From Staphylococcus cornubiensis (GTDB taxonomy: Bacteria > Bacillota > Bacilli > Staphylococcales > Staphylococcaceae), in assembly GCF_900183575.1 (NCBI RefSeq), contig NZ_FXUZ01000003.1, positions 186,001 to 250,000 of the forward strand: a stretch of DNA of 64,000 bases. Direction: 5' to 3'. The translations under genes were made by a program, and so were the position numbers. The notes beneath the pieces are model-generated. The model was not told the origin of the DNA. It saw only the letters and a program-made list of their open reading frames with translations, and did not search any database. How positions within the stretch are numbered: position 1 is the stretch's first letter; each line of letters opens with the position of its first letter. Shown one piece after another: positions 24,552 to 33,441 of this stretch.

Positions 24552-25307
24552 TTATTGTTCAATTGTCATTAATGCGTCAAAACGTGTCGCATCTAAACGG
24601 TGACCTACGAAGAAGCTGCCAAATTCACCGTAACGTGCTGTTGTTTCATCAAAACGCATTTCGTATACGATTTTTTTGAATTGAAGCACGTCATCTGAAA
24701 ATAACGTCACACCCCATTCGAAATCATCGAAACCTACTGAACCTGTAATGAATTGTTTAATTTTTCCTGCATATTTACGACCAATCATACCGTGATCGTA
24801 CATTAACTTTTTACGTTCTTCCATTGATAACATATACCAGTTGTACGTTTCGTTACGACGCTTGTTCATCGGATAGAAACAGATGTATTCTTTTTCTGGT
24901 AACTCTGGGTATAATCTTGCTTTGACATGCGGATTTTCGTATGGGTCTTCATTCGAATCACCTGCAAGATAGTTACTCAATTCTACAACTGATACATAAG
25001 AATAAGTCGGAATGAAATGATCTGAAATCGCTAGCTTATTGATTTCATTTTCAATTTCAGTTAAATCTTTCATTTCTGGACGTAACACCCATAACAGTAA
25101 ATCTGCTTTTTGACCTGTCACATTATATAACACTTGGTCGCCTTGTCCCTCTGATTGCGCCTGTTTTAATCGATCCATTAAACGATGAAACTCCGCAATC
25201 ATGTCCGCTCTATCTTCTTGTGGCACTAAACGCCAAGACGCCCAATCTATCGCATAAAATAAATGTAAACTATACCAACCATCTAAAGTCTCTGCTGCAT
25301 GACTCAT
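24552..25307 (-). CDS. hemQ: Coproheme decarboxylase HemQ
   Basis: A 251-residue protein of the chlorite dismutase-like family, the last enzyme of the Gram-positive coproporphyrin-dependent heme pathway: it decarboxylates two propionates of coproheme with hydrogen peroxide. The N-terminus ([19 protein letters not shown]), the [19 protein letters not shown] helix and [19 protein letters not shown] are characteristic; the Tyr/Lys of the last two blocks lie around the active site. It is divergent from pta, the normal staphylococcal arrangement. It acts in the cytoplasm as a homopentamer in known members. Confidence 0.94.
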   Translation of the reverse strand: MSHAAETLDGWYSLHLFYAIDWASWRLVPQEDRADMIAEFHRLMDRLKQAQSEGQGDQVLYNVTGQKADLLLWVLRPEMKDLTEIENEINKLAISDHFIPTYSYVSVVELSNYLAGDSNEDPYENPHVKARLYPELPEKEYICFYPMNKRRNETYNWYMLSMEERKKLMYDHGMIGRKYAGKIKQFITGSVGFDDFEWGVTLFSDDVLQFKKIVYEMRFDETTARYGEFGSFFVGHRLDATRFDALMTIEQ

Positions 25308-25426
25308 TCAGAACACTCCTTAGAATTATTATTATCTGTACAAACTAAATTTTATCATAAAATATTTGAACAGAACGATTTAAATGATTACAAATTAGTG
25401 TCATGGAAATATCGCCTTAAATGCCG

Positions 25427-25475
25427 TATAATAATAGATGGAAAATCGATGTAAGGAAAGTAGAGGAGGACCATT
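25427..25475 (+). promoter_or_regulatory. pta-lipL promoter -10 and ribosome site
   Basis: TATAAT at 25427-25432 has a weak -35 (TGGAAA) 17 bases upstream, and GAGGAGG lies seven bases before the pta ATG. Confidence 0.5.
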
Positions 25476-26465
25476 ATGTCTAGTTTATTAGATGTACTAA
25501 AAGACAAACTTTCAGGTAAAAATGTTCGCATTGTATTACCAGAAGGAGAAGATGAGCGTGTATTAACAGCAGCTGTTGACCTACAAGCTTCTGACTACGT
25601 GGCGCCTATCGTATTAGGTAATATTGACAAAATTAAAGCACTTGCTGCAGAAAAATCTTTAAATATTGAAGGTTTAAATATCATTCAACCTGATACAAGC
25701 GATCTTAAAGCAACACTCGTTGAACAATTTGTAGAACGTCGTAAAGGGAAAGCGACTGAAGAACAAGCACAATCTTTATTAAATGATGTGAACTACTTCG
25801 GTACAATGCTTGTTTATGCAGGTCATGCAGACGGCTTAGTAAGTGGTGCCGCACACTCAACAGCGGACACTGTACGTCCAGCGCTTCAAATCATCAAGAC
25901 AAAACCAGGTGTTTCTAAAACATCAGGTGTTTTCTTCATGATTAAAGAAGACCAACAATTCATTTTCGGTGACTGTGCCATCAACCCTGAATTAGCTGCA
26001 TCAGATTTAGCTGAAATTGCAGTAGAAAGCGCTAAAACAGCACAAAGCTTCGGTATGGACCCACGTGTTGCGATGTTAAGCTTCTCAACAAAAGGTTCTG
26101 CTAAGTCAGACGACACTGAAAAAGTCGCTGAAGCTGTGAAATTAGCACAAGAAAAAATCGACGCTGAAAACTTATCAGACGTGATTATTGATGGTGAATT
26201 CCAATTCGACGCCGCCATCGTTCCTGAAGTAGCTAAGAAAAAAGCACCTGATGCAAAAATCCAAGGTGACGCTAACGTATTTATTTTCCCAAGCCTTGAA
26301 GCAGGTAACATTGGTTACAAAATTGCACAACGTTTAGGCGGTTATGATGCGATTGGTCCTGTCTTACAAGGTCTTAACTCACCTGTAAATGACTTATCAC
26401 GCGGTAGCTCTACAGAAGACGTTTACAACTTATCTATTATTACTGCTGCTCAAAGTTTACAATAA
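25476..26465 (+). CDS. pta: Phosphate acetyltransferase
   Basis: A 329-residue enzyme that converts acetyl-CoA and phosphate to acetyl phosphate and CoA, the first step of overflow acetate formation. Diagnostic stretches are RIVLPEGEDERVLTAA at the start, GLVSGAAHSTADTVRPALQI in the middle and PSLEAGNIGYKIAQRLGG plus GPVLQGLNSPVNDLSRG near the end. The length is normal for the short (class I) form. Its stop overlaps the lipL start (TAATG), so the two are translated as a pair. Codon use is typical of a highly expressed gene. Confidence 0.96.
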   Translation: MSSLLDVLKDKLSGKNVRIVLPEGEDERVLTAAVDLQASDYVAPIVLGNIDKIKALAAEKSLNIEGLNIIQPDTSDLKATLVEQFVERRKGKATEEQAQSLLNDVNYFGTMLVYAGHADGLVSGAAHSTADTVRPALQIIKTKPGVSKTSGVFFMIKEDQQFIFGDCAINPELAASDLAEIAVESAKTAQSFGMDPRVAMLSFSTKGSAKSDDTEKVAEAVKLAQEKIDAENLSDVIIDGEFQFDAAIVPEVAKKKAPDAKIQGDANVFIFPSLEAGNIGYKIAQRLGGYDAIGPVLQGLNSPVNDLSRGSSTEDVYNLSIITAAQSLQ

Positions 26466-27301
26466 TGGATTTAGCACATAAATATTTTAATGGTCACACA
26501 TGGCGCTATGTGGACCATTCTTCTGGTTTAGAGCCCATGCAGTCTTTTGCATTTGATGATACCTTTTCTGAAAGTGTCGGTGCTGATTTATCCCCTAGTG
26601 TTGTCCGTACTTGGGTACATCAACATACGATTATTTTAGGCATTCACGATTCACGTTTGCCTTATTTAAAAGATGGTATTCAATATTTAACAGATGAACG
26701 TGGCTATAATGCGATAGTCCGTAACTCAGGCGGTCTCGGTGTCGTCTTAGATCAAGGCATTTTAAACATTTCCTTAATGTTCAAAGGGAAAACTGAAGTA
26801 ACTATCGATGAGGCCTTTACGGTCATGTACTTATTGATGAGTAAAATGTTTGAAGATGATTTTACGGAGATTGCGACACATGAAATTACGCATTCGTACT
26901 GTCCGGGCAAGTTTGACTTAAGTATTAATAATCAAAAGTTTGCCGGTATTTCACAGCGCCGTGTTCGCGGTGGGATTGCCGTTCAAATTTATTTATGTGT
27001 CGAAGGATCAGGGAGTGAACGTGCGGCATTGATGCGTGCCTTTTATGAACGTGCATTGAAAGGTGAAACGACAAAATTCACTTATCCCGACATTCATCCG
27101 ACAAGTATGGCTTCATTAGAGGAGTTACTCGGTCGTCCGATAACCGTTCAGGATGTCATGTTTAAACTACTCTATGCGATTAAAGATTTAGGTGGTCAGT
27201 TAAACATGGATCCGATGACGCCTCACGAATGGGAGCGGTATGACCATTATTATGAACGCATGCTCGATCGCAACGCTAAAATGAATGCAAAATTGGATTA
27301 A
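26465..27301 (+). CDS. lipL: Octanoyl-[GcvH]:protein N-octanoyltransferase LipL
   Basis: A 278-residue amidotransferase of the lipoate ligase fold that moves octanoyl or lipoyl groups from GcvH to the E2 subunits of 2-oxoacid dehydrogenases. The catalytic cysteine is in HSYCPGKFDLSI (about residue 150), with RNSGGLGVVLDQGILNISL forming the conserved strand and RRVRGGIAVQIYLCVEG further on. Coupling to pta links acetyl-CoA metabolism to lipoylation of the enzymes that produce it. A terminator follows directly. Confidence 0.93.
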   Translation: MDLAHKYFNGHTWRYVDHSSGLEPMQSFAFDDTFSESVGADLSPSVVRTWVHQHTIILGIHDSRLPYLKDGIQYLTDERGYNAIVRNSGGLGVVLDQGILNISLMFKGKTEVTIDEAFTVMYLLMSKMFEDDFTEIATHEITHSYCPGKFDLSINNQKFAGISQRRVRGGIAVQIYLCVEGSGSERAALMRAFYERALKGETTKFTYPDIHPTSMASLEELLGRPITVQDVMFKLLYAIKDLGGQLNMDPMTPHEWERYDHYYERMLDRNAKMNAKLD

Positions 27302-27304
27302 ATC

Positions 27305-27333
27305 AAAACCACTCGTGTAAACGGGTGGTTTGT
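27305..27333 (+). terminator. Terminator of pta-lipL
   Basis: AACCACTCG pairs with CGGGTGGTT (one G-T pair) around TGTAAA, then TGTTTTG. Confidence 0.75.
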
Positions 27334-27448
27334 TTTGCGTCTGAAGCCCTCTGTTACTGACCCTCCCCTTTTAAGGACACTTGGAAAATCAGCTATCCGT
27401 ATCTACAAAAGCCTTTGCACCAAAATTTTCTATTCCTATATCTATATT

Positions 27449-27550
27449 TCAAATGTTTAATTCATCCATTATTTCTTGTGTACTTAAACCGGAGACTTTA
27501 AGTTCAACACATTTCCATTTAACTTCACTTGGATATGAAACGCTTTTCAT
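27449..27550 (-). pseudogene. IS3-family transposase OrfA, N-terminal remnant
   Basis: The frame reads MKSVSYPSEVKWKCVELKVS and then GLSTQEIMDELNI before a TGA. This is the helix-turn-helix opening of IS150-group OrfA proteins. Past the stop, further stop codons interrupt all recognisable sequence. Not functional. Confidence 0.65.
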
Positions 27551-27555
27551 AATAA

Positions 27556-27608
27556 AAACACTCTTATCAAATTCATTTTAATATGAATTCAACAAGAGTG
27601 CTTTTTTT
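27556..27608 (-). repeat. Hairpin ahead of the transposase remnant
   Basis: CACTCTT and AAGAGTG enclose a second arm pair around TGAATTC/GAATTTG. Several IS elements carry such a hairpin to block read-in transcription; it also has T-runs on both sides. Confidence 0.5.
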
Positions 27609-27747
27609 ATTTTGTCTCACTAAATGGGGTCAGTTCCAACATCCCTCACCTGCTTTTCTTGTCATCTATTGATTAAGCCTTCGTATCACCTCATAGTTAT
27701 GTTATGCCCTGTCTATTGGCCTCATAGGCATCACCGTTCACATGATT

Positions 27748-28152
27748 CTATCCTTCTGTATGTGCATGAAACACCTTAATTTTCTCACCGATTTCATCTC
27801 GCACACGTTGAAATTCTGACCACGCTTGACCTGCTGGATCATCAAAGCCCCAATGTTCTTTTTTAACATGTGATGGTATCGTCGGACAATTTTGGTCTGC
27901 ATCACTACATAGCGTGACCACTAAATCTGATTGTTGGATGATTTGAGGATCAATCAAGTCTGAAGTATGAGACGAGATATCGATACCGATCTCTTCCATG
28001 GCCTTAATTGCTTGTGGATTAACGCCGTGTTTTTCAATCCCAGCTGAATAGACGTGCCAATCATCACCTAGTATGTGCTTGCCCCACCCCTCAGCCATTT
28101 GACTGCGGCATGAATTGCCAGTGCATATAAAATAAATAGTTTTCTTATTCAT
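27748..28152 (-). CDS. arsC: Arsenate reductase (thioredoxin type)
   Basis: A 134-residue enzyme that reduces arsenate to arsenite using thioredoxin. The P-loop CTGNSCRSQ at residues 8-16 is the phosphatase-like anion site with the first catalytic Cys; the relay cysteines are in [10 protein letters not shown] at about 80 and 87. It matches the pI258 ArsC family closely. The longest frame begins at a TTG only two bases past the ribosome site; the ATG at 28152 is spaced correctly. Third gene of arsRBC, it delivers arsenite to ArsB. Confidence 0.94.
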   Translation of the reverse strand: MNKKTIYFICTGNSCRSQMAEGWGKHILGDDWHVYSAGIEKHGVNPQAIKAMEEIGIDISSHTSDLIDPQIIQQSDLVVTLCSDADQNCPTIPSHVKKEHWGFDDPAGQAWSEFQRVRDEIGEKIKVFHAHTEG

Positions 28153-28167
28153 ATTCAAACCTCTTCC

Positions 28168-29457
28168 TTAAAATAGAATCAATGTTAGGTATAATCCTAG
28201 AAGTGTGATAAATAGAACGGGTATCGTTGTAATGATACCGATTTTAAAGTATGTCCCCCACGAAATCTTGACACCTTTTTGAGTTAATACATGTAACCAT
28301 AATAATGTTGCTAAAGAACCAATGGGCGTCATTTTAGGTCCTAAGTCAGAACCGATGACATTCGCAAAAATCATGCCTTCTTTAATTGTACCTACCACAT
28401 CAGCTCGGCCAATTGCAATGGCGTCTATTAAAACAGTGGGCAGATTGTTCATAATAGAAGACAAAAACGCTGCGACAAACCCCATACCCATGATGCTACT
28501 GAATAAGCCGTAATCCGAAATATGCGTCAATACATTCGCTAAAATCGTTGTAATTCCTACATTTTTTAATCCAAAGACCACCAAATACATCCCAATTGAA
28601 AAAAGAACGATATTCCATGGTGCACCTTTAATCACCTGTTTGATTCGCACAACTTTGGATTGGCGAGCAAACAAAATGAATATCAATGCAATACTTGACG
28701 CAATGAGAGATACAGGGATTTTGACAAATTCACTCACTAAATAACCTATGAGTAAGAGTGCTAAAACTATCCATGACACATGAAATAATTGATGGTCTTT
28801 AATCGCCGCTTGAGGTAATGTCAGATTTTCTGTATTAAACGTCTGCGGTATAGATTTTCTAAAGTAAAGCCATAAAACGAAAATACTCGCAGTTAACGAA
28901 AATAGATTCGGAATGATCATGCGACCTGAATATTGAAGAAAGCCAATATCAAAATAATCAGCCGAAACAATATTGACGAGATTACTCACGATGAGAGGGA
29001 GTGATGTCGAATCCGCAATAAATCCACTCGCAATCACAAATGGGAAGACTGCTTTTTGATCAAAACCTAAATGGCGTACCATAGCTAAAACTATGGGCGT
29101 CAATATGAGGGCTGCCCCATCATTAGCAAAAAATGCTGCCACCACAGCCCCTAATAACATCACAAAAACAAACATTTTCAAGCCATTTCCGTTTGCGGCC
29201 TTGGCCATATGTATCGCGGACCATTCAAAAAATCCAATTTCATCTAATATGAGTGAAATCAAAATAATGGCGATAAATGTGACCGTCGCATTCCATACGA
29301 TACCCGTCACTTCAAGTACGTCAGAAAAGTTGACAACACCCAAAACCAATGCAACAACTGCACCGATTAACGCAGTCACACCGATGTCTAAATTTTTAGG
29401 TTGCCATATCACAAAAACTAAAGTGAACAGAAAGATGACGATTGCTAAAAATGTCAT
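28168..29457 (-). CDS. arsB: Arsenite efflux pump ArsB
   Basis: A 429-residue membrane carrier that extrudes arsenite and antimonite using the proton gradient. Family hallmarks are [19 protein letters not shown] at the N-terminus, [18 protein letters not shown] in the first half and [14 protein letters not shown] with [20 protein letters not shown] in the second. About twelve hydrophobic segments are present. The start ATG overlaps the arsR stop codon (ATGA), so 29457 is preferred over a GTG three codons earlier. Second gene of arsRBC. Confidence 0.94.
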   Translation of the reverse strand: MTFLAIVIFLFTLVFVIWQPKNLDIGVTALIGAVVALVLGVVNFSDVLEVTGIVWNATVTFIAIILISLILDEIGFFEWSAIHMAKAANGNGLKMFVFVMLLGAVVAAFFANDGAALILTPIVLAMVRHLGFDQKAVFPFVIASGFIADSTSLPLIVSNLVNIVSADYFDIGFLQYSGRMIIPNLFSLTASIFVLWLYFRKSIPQTFNTENLTLPQAAIKDHQLFHVSWIVLALLLIGYLVSEFVKIPVSLIASSIALIFILFARQSKVVRIKQVIKGAPWNIVLFSIGMYLVVFGLKNVGITTILANVLTHISDYGLFSSIMGMGFVAAFLSSIMNNLPTVLIDAIAIGRADVVGTIKEGMIFANVIGSDLGPKMTPIGSLATLLWLHVLTQKGVKISWGTYFKIGIITTIPVLFITLLGLYLTLILF

Positions 29458-29774
29458 GCGCCACACACGCCCGGCGTAATTTCGTTACATATACAGCGTT
29501 CGTGCGCGGTATTAATGCGGCTTAAGTTTTGATTAATCGCTTCTAAAAGTGCGTGATTCAGTCGATACATACGTTTATGACCACTTTTTCTTGTAAAAAC
29601 CAACTCACTCTCTACTAAAGTCTTCATATGATAACTGAGCGTAGGCTGTGAAAATTGAAAGTGTTCCAACAAATCGCACGCACATAATTCTCCATACGAC
29701 AAGATATCGCCAATTTCTAATCGACTCGGATCGGCTAAAATCTTCAATGTTTTGGAAAGTTCTTGATATGACAT
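29454..29774 (-). CDS. arsR: Arsenic-responsive repressor ArsR
   Basis: A 106-residue ArsR/SmtB winged-helix repressor. [11 protein letters not shown] carries the metal-sensing cysteine pair in helix 3, directly ahead of the recognition helix [20 protein letters not shown] cysteine cluster, [15 protein letters not shown], ends the protein and may add a third ligand. AGGAGG seven bases before the ATG at 29774 rules out the ATG two codons upstream. It should leave its operator when arsenite or antimonite binds. Confidence 0.93.
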   Translation of the reverse strand: MSYQELSKTLKILADPSRLEIGDILSYGELCACDLLEHFQFSQPTLSYHMKTLVESELVFTRKSGHKRMYRLNHALLEAINQNLSRINTAHERCICNEITPGVCGA

Positions 29775-29798
29775 CTGCATACCTCCTAAACTTTAAAT

Positions 29799-29832
29799 AG
29801 ATTAACATCTATATAGATAGCTGTCTATGTTA
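29799..29832 (-). promoter_or_regulatory. ars promoter and ArsR operator
   Basis: On the minus strand TAGACA (29822-29827), 17 bases, TAATCT (29799-29804). The inverted repeat TAACAT...ATGTTA (29803-29808 and 29827-29832), with ATCTATATAGAT between the arms, spans both boxes. This is the expected site for ArsR. Confidence 0.65.
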
Positions 29833-29983
29833 TTGAGATTTCTACTTTTGATATTTCAAACTTTTGAAACTTGAGTTTGAGCGAATTTTCAAACACTCAG
29901 ATAGCGTTAACATGTTGGTAGCTCACTACGTAACGTGTCCCATACAAAATGGCCAACTATCCTGTGTCGGACACACCATATAT

Positions 29984-30022
29984 GAAAAAGGACCGATAAG
30001 ATTTTCATCTCATCAGTCCTTG
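29984..30022 (-). terminator. Terminator of the emrAB-like operon
   Basis: On the minus strand AAGGACTGAT pairs with ATCGGTCCTT (one U-G pair) and is followed by TTTC. The flanking 29833-29983 and 30023-30121 hold no gene. Confidence 0.65.
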
Positions 30023-30121
30023 TTATGCCCGACATCAATATCTCCGTTGTCCACTTCACCACTGTGCTTCATGGACATTCGTTCATTTCCCCCACGAAAA
30101 TAAACAACACGCATTCATTGA

Positions 30122-31987
30122 CTATTCGTTTGAAATGTAATGTGATTTGCCTTTTAAGAAGAAACTTAAAACGAGTGCTAAACCACTTAAAGCCGTCGCG
30201 ACCCAGAAAGCACTGTTGACCCCATCAACAGAAGCGAGCTGATTCACGAATTTGATAATTGCTCCCATCGCTTGCTCTTGACCACCAAGTTGTTGCGCCA
30301 AGGCTTGCAAGCTGTCTTGAATTGTTGGATCCGTACGGTCTAGATCTTGTTGGAATGTCGCCAAATGTGATTCAGTTTGTTGTGTCATCACTGTCACCAA
30401 AATGGCCGTACCGATTGAACCGGCTAATTGTCTCATCGTATTCACTAAGGCGTTACCATGAGAAATTAAACGTGACGGCAATGCATTCATCCCTGCTGTC
30501 ATAATCGGCATCATGACAAAACTCATACCGAACGAACGGATAATGTAAATCATTAAAATACTGCGATATGGTGTATCCATAGTCAGTTGTGTGAGTTCCC
30601 AAGTGCCATAAGTTGTAATGGCTAAACCAATAATCGTAATCGGTTTGATTCCAATTGTATCGAGTAATTTACCAGCTATAGGTCCCATCACACCCATAAT
30701 TAAAGCACCTGGTAAGAGTAATAACCCAGAGTCTAGCGCTGAGAAACCTCTTAAACTTTGTAAATATAATGGCAGTAAAATCATACCACCGAAGAGACTC
30801 ATTGTGAGAATCATGTTAATAACTGCTGTTAACGTAAAGCCTGAATATTTGAGTACTTCAAAATCAAGCATTGGCGCTTTCATCGTCATTTCACGGACAA
30901 CAAACGCAACTGTAAACGCGATTCCAATGATAAACATGATGACAATTTTTGTAGATGTCCAGCCATCGTTACCTGCTTCACTAAAGCCATATAACAATGC
31001 ACCGAAACCAATTGTACTGAAAATGATACCTGGAATATCCGCTTTTGGATTCGTCGTTTTTTGGTAAATCCCAAACCATGCAAATGCAAGCACAAGTGAA
31101 ATAATACCTACAATAAACATACCGAAGAACATTGTATGCCAATCATAATTTTCGACAATATAACCAGAAAGTGTTGGTCCGATTGCTGGTGCTAAAATCA
31201 TCGCAATCCCCATTGTTCCCATGGCCATACCACGTTTTTCAGGTGGGAAGATCGTCATGAATACATTTGTACCTAAAGGCATTAAAACACCCGCACCCAT
31301 CGCTTGAAGCACACGACCCACCATCATGACTGGGAAGTTCCAAGCGAAACCACAGACGAGTGACCCTATCGTAAATATCAGCATCGCAGTTAAGAATAAA
31401 CGACGGTATGAATATTTATTAAATAGGAAAGCACTGATCGGAATCAAAATACCATTGACTAACATAAAGCCTGTCATCAACCATTGCCCTGTTGATGCAG
31501 AAATATTAAAGTCGGTATTAATTCTTGGTAATGCTGTGTTCAGTAATGTTTGGTTCAAAATAGAAATAAACATCCCGAAAATCATAGCGACTAAAATTTT
31601 GCCACGTGTGACGCCTTTTTTAAAGACATAGCTTTGTGTGGCATCCGCTACCTTTTCATTCACCGGCTGACGTTTAGCTTTATTTTGGTCCGCTGTCGCT
31701 TTTTGTTGAGCGACCTCTTTGTCTGCCGGCGTTGCAGTAGATGCGTCATCTTCATCGTCGTCTAAACGAAATGAATGACGTGTTTGATGTGCTTCTGAAT
31801 GTTTGTCACCTTCATCTAAACGAAAAGTATGCGTCGGTTGATGTGCATCACGTTCAGGTTGTATTGCGTCTGATGCGACGTCACGATGTTGTTGAGAAAG
31901 TGATTTTCTCTTTCTTCCTCGTATGATCGTCCAGTTCAGTATGATAATCACAATAAGAGCAATTATGGTGTAAATCATCATAAACAT
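30122..31987 (-). CDS. DHA2 multidrug efflux transporter (EmrB/QacA type) with N-terminal extension
   Basis: A 621-residue major facilitator of the 14-helix DHA2 group. The core from about residue 128 shows LVAMIFGMFISILNQTLLNT, the motif C region GIAMILAPAIGPTLSG and GRVLQAMGAGVLMPL. Ahead of it is an unusual 125-residue extension: one extra helix (residues 2-19) and then a charged, disordered linker with two copies of a (H/R)xFRLDxxxD motif. GAGGGGGT precedes the ATG. It follows the emrA-like adaptor gene, so the two should form a drug or fatty-acid efflux system. The substrate is unknown. Confidence 0.88.
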   Translation of the reverse strand: MFMMIYTIIALIVIIILNWTIIRGRKRKSLSQQHRDVASDAIQPERDAHQPTHTFRLDEGDKHSEAHQTRHSFRLDDDEDDASTATPADKEVAQQKATADQNKAKRQPVNEKVADATQSYVFKKGVTRGKILVAMIFGMFISILNQTLLNTALPRINTDFNISASTGQWLMTGFMLVNGILIPISAFLFNKYSYRRLFLTAMLIFTIGSLVCGFAWNFPVMMVGRVLQAMGAGVLMPLGTNVFMTIFPPEKRGMAMGTMGIAMILAPAIGPTLSGYIVENYDWHTMFFGMFIVGIISLVLAFAWFGIYQKTTNPKADIPGIIFSTIGFGALLYGFSEAGNDGWTSTKIVIMFIIGIAFTVAFVVREMTMKAPMLDFEVLKYSGFTLTAVINMILTMSLFGGMILLPLYLQSLRGFSALDSGLLLLPGALIMGVMGPIAGKLLDTIGIKPITIIGLAITTYGTWELTQLTMDTPYRSILMIYIIRSFGMSFVMMPIMTAGMNALPSRLISHGNALVNTMRQLAGSIGTAILVTVMTQQTESHLATFQQDLDRTDPTIQDSLQALAQQLGGQEQAMGAIIKFVNQLASVDGVNSAFWVATALSGLALVLSFFLKGKSHYISNE

Positions 31988-32003
31988 GTGATGACCCCCT
32001 CTC

Positions 32004-32651
32004 TTAATTTTTGTGAATACTTACTTCAGCGTTCATGCCTGGAACAACACTATTAGAAGGTTGGCTGTTTAATTTGATTTTAACAGGCACCACTTGTGAC
32101 ACCTTTGTATAGTTACCGTCACTATTTGATGATGGCATTAATGAAAAGCTTGAGGCAGTCGCATGACCGATTTGATCCACTTTACCTTTCACTTTTGCGT
32201 CTTGACCATCAATCGTAACATCTACATCTTGGCCATTTTGAACGTCTTTTACTTCTGTTTCGTCAATGTTTGCTGTGATATATAAATCATCTAGGTCATA
32301 TGCGTATGCAATCGGTTGACCTGCTTGTGCGATGCCATCTTCTTGACCATCTAATTTTGCGATTGTACCCGCTTTAGGCATTGTGATAGTCATTGTTTGT
32401 GGCTCATCACCTTGACCTGCACCTTGTACTTTGGCTACAGTATCCCCTTTTTTCAATGTATCTCCTTCACGCACGTCTAAACTACTAATTTTTCCTGACG
32501 CAGGACTTGCAATTTTAATTTGGTCCCCGTCCACTTGTGCGTTGTCTGTTTTAATATAATTAACCGATTGATTGTAGAAATAAAAGCCTACAACACCGAT
32601 GATAATTAAAACGATGATCGTAATGATGTTCACCATAACTAATTTCTTCAT
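32004..32651 (-). CDS. EmrA/HlyD-family efflux adaptor
   Basis: A 215-residue membrane-fusion-type protein. A single N-terminal helix (about residues 4-24) is followed by TDNAQVDGDQIKIASPASGK, the first lipoyl half-motif, and later MPKAGTIAKLDGQEDGIAQA, the second. It lacks the long coiled-coil hairpin of Gram-negative EmrA, as expected in a cell without an outer membrane. The ATG at 32651, with GGGAG eight bases upstream, is preferred to the longer frame. It is cotranscribed with the DHA2 pump and divergent from a TetR regulator. Confidence 0.86.
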   Translation of the reverse strand: MKKLVMVNIITIIVLIIIGVVGFYFYNQSVNYIKTDNAQVDGDQIKIASPASGKISSLDVREGDTLKKGDTVAKVQGAGQGDEPQTMTITMPKAGTIAKLDGQEDGIAQAGQPIAYAYDLDDLYITANIDETEVKDVQNGQDVDVTIDGQDAKVKGKVDQIGHATASSFSLMPSSNSDGNYTKVSQVVPVKIKLNSQPSNSVVPGMNAEVSIHKN

Positions 32652-32756
32652 CTTCTCTACTCCCTTTCTCAATAAATTCAACTCCTGTATTATAAGTCAA
32701 TTCACTCTGAAAAAATACAGACAATCATTTCAAATGTGTCGGATGGAAAATTATAT

Positions 32757-32777
32757 TATAATAACACTGGTGATAAT
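32757..32777 (+). promoter_or_regulatory. -10 box and ribosome site of the TetR gene
   Basis: TATAAT at 32757-32762 lies only 15 bases before the ATG, with GGTGAT between. The leader is therefore very short. No convincing -35 is seen. Confidence 0.4.
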
Positions 32778-33341
32778 ATGGTCAAAACAAAATCAAAAGC
32801 AAGACGTCGCATTGTGAAAGCAATGATTGAATTATTAAAAACAGAACCCCTTGATGAAATTACGATTAAACAGATTTGCGCAGAGAGTGGCGTCCATCGT
32901 TCAACTTTTTACGCCCAATTTGAAGATAAATATCAACTGTTTGAAGTTTTGACGACGTATCATATGGCGAGGTATGAAAAGCTCATTTTGTATACGTCAA
33001 AAGTGATTGAGTCTTACCCGCTCGATGAAACGAAAACACGCATTATCAAAACGTTTAGACTGCTGTTTAAGTATATTAAGCGTCACCAAACATTTTTCAC
33101 AGCCATTATCGTGACGCAACCGCAACTTAATGCCATTCATCAATATTTACAATTTACGCGTCAAGCTTATGAAAAGTTGTTAAATCATTTGCCTGAGCTC
33201 CAACAATCCAATTACTTCATTAACTATACAATTGGTGGCGAAATTGCATTGATATACAGTTGGCTTAAACAAGGTTGCCAAGAATCGCCAGACGATATGG
33301 CACAAATTTTGTATTCCAATATCATTAAAATGGGAAGATAG
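32778..33341 (+). CDS. TetR family regulator of the efflux pair
   Basis: A 187-residue TetR-type regulator. The DNA-binding domain is clear: ARRRIVKAMIELLKTEPLDE, then ITIKQICAESGVHRSTFYAQFEDKYQLFEV (helices 2-4). The C-terminal part resembles the TetR_C_7/8 group found next to EmrAB-like pumps in staphylococci. The start at 32778 is chosen over an upstream frame because of GGTGAT spacing and because the HTH then begins at the usual distance. Divergent orientation suggests it represses emrA-emrB and itself. Confidence 0.87.
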   Translation: MVKTKSKARRRIVKAMIELLKTEPLDEITIKQICAESGVHRSTFYAQFEDKYQLFEVLTTYHMARYEKLILYTSKVIESYPLDETKTRIIKTFRLLFKYIKRHQTFFTAIIVTQPQLNAIHQYLQFTRQAYEKLLNHLPELQQSNYFINYTIGGEIALIYSWLKQGCQESPDDMAQILYSNIIKMGR

Positions 33342-33441
33342 GGTTACTGTTGGCCATCTACGCACACGTGATACACTCAACTGACATACACGAGAGACAT
33401 CTTTGTTGAACCTTTGATATAGAAAAGTGAGGTAAGCAATC

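Larger units (their letters stand above)
27353..27638 (-). mobile_element. Internally deleted IS3-family relic with both ends
   Basis: A stretch of about 286 bases bounded by imperfect inverted repeats. The left end, 27354-27379, reads ACTGACCC...TTTTAAGGACA; the right end, 27613-27638, read on the minus strand is ACTGACCCCATTTAGTGAGACA. This is the usual design of IS150-group ends (TGxxCTGACCCC). It holds only the first 33 codons of a transposase OrfA and a hairpin before its ATG. Most of the element is missing. Confidence 0.6.

Noticed and set aside
24359..24562. 67-codon minus-strand frame after hemQ
   Set aside because: It begins at a TTG without a ribosome site, overlaps the hemQ end, is rich in Tyr/Phe of AT-rich origin and matches no family I know.
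27381..27581. 66-codon plus-strand frame between lipL and arsC
   Set aside because: It is antisense to the recognisable transposase remnant on the minus strand and has no ribosome site.
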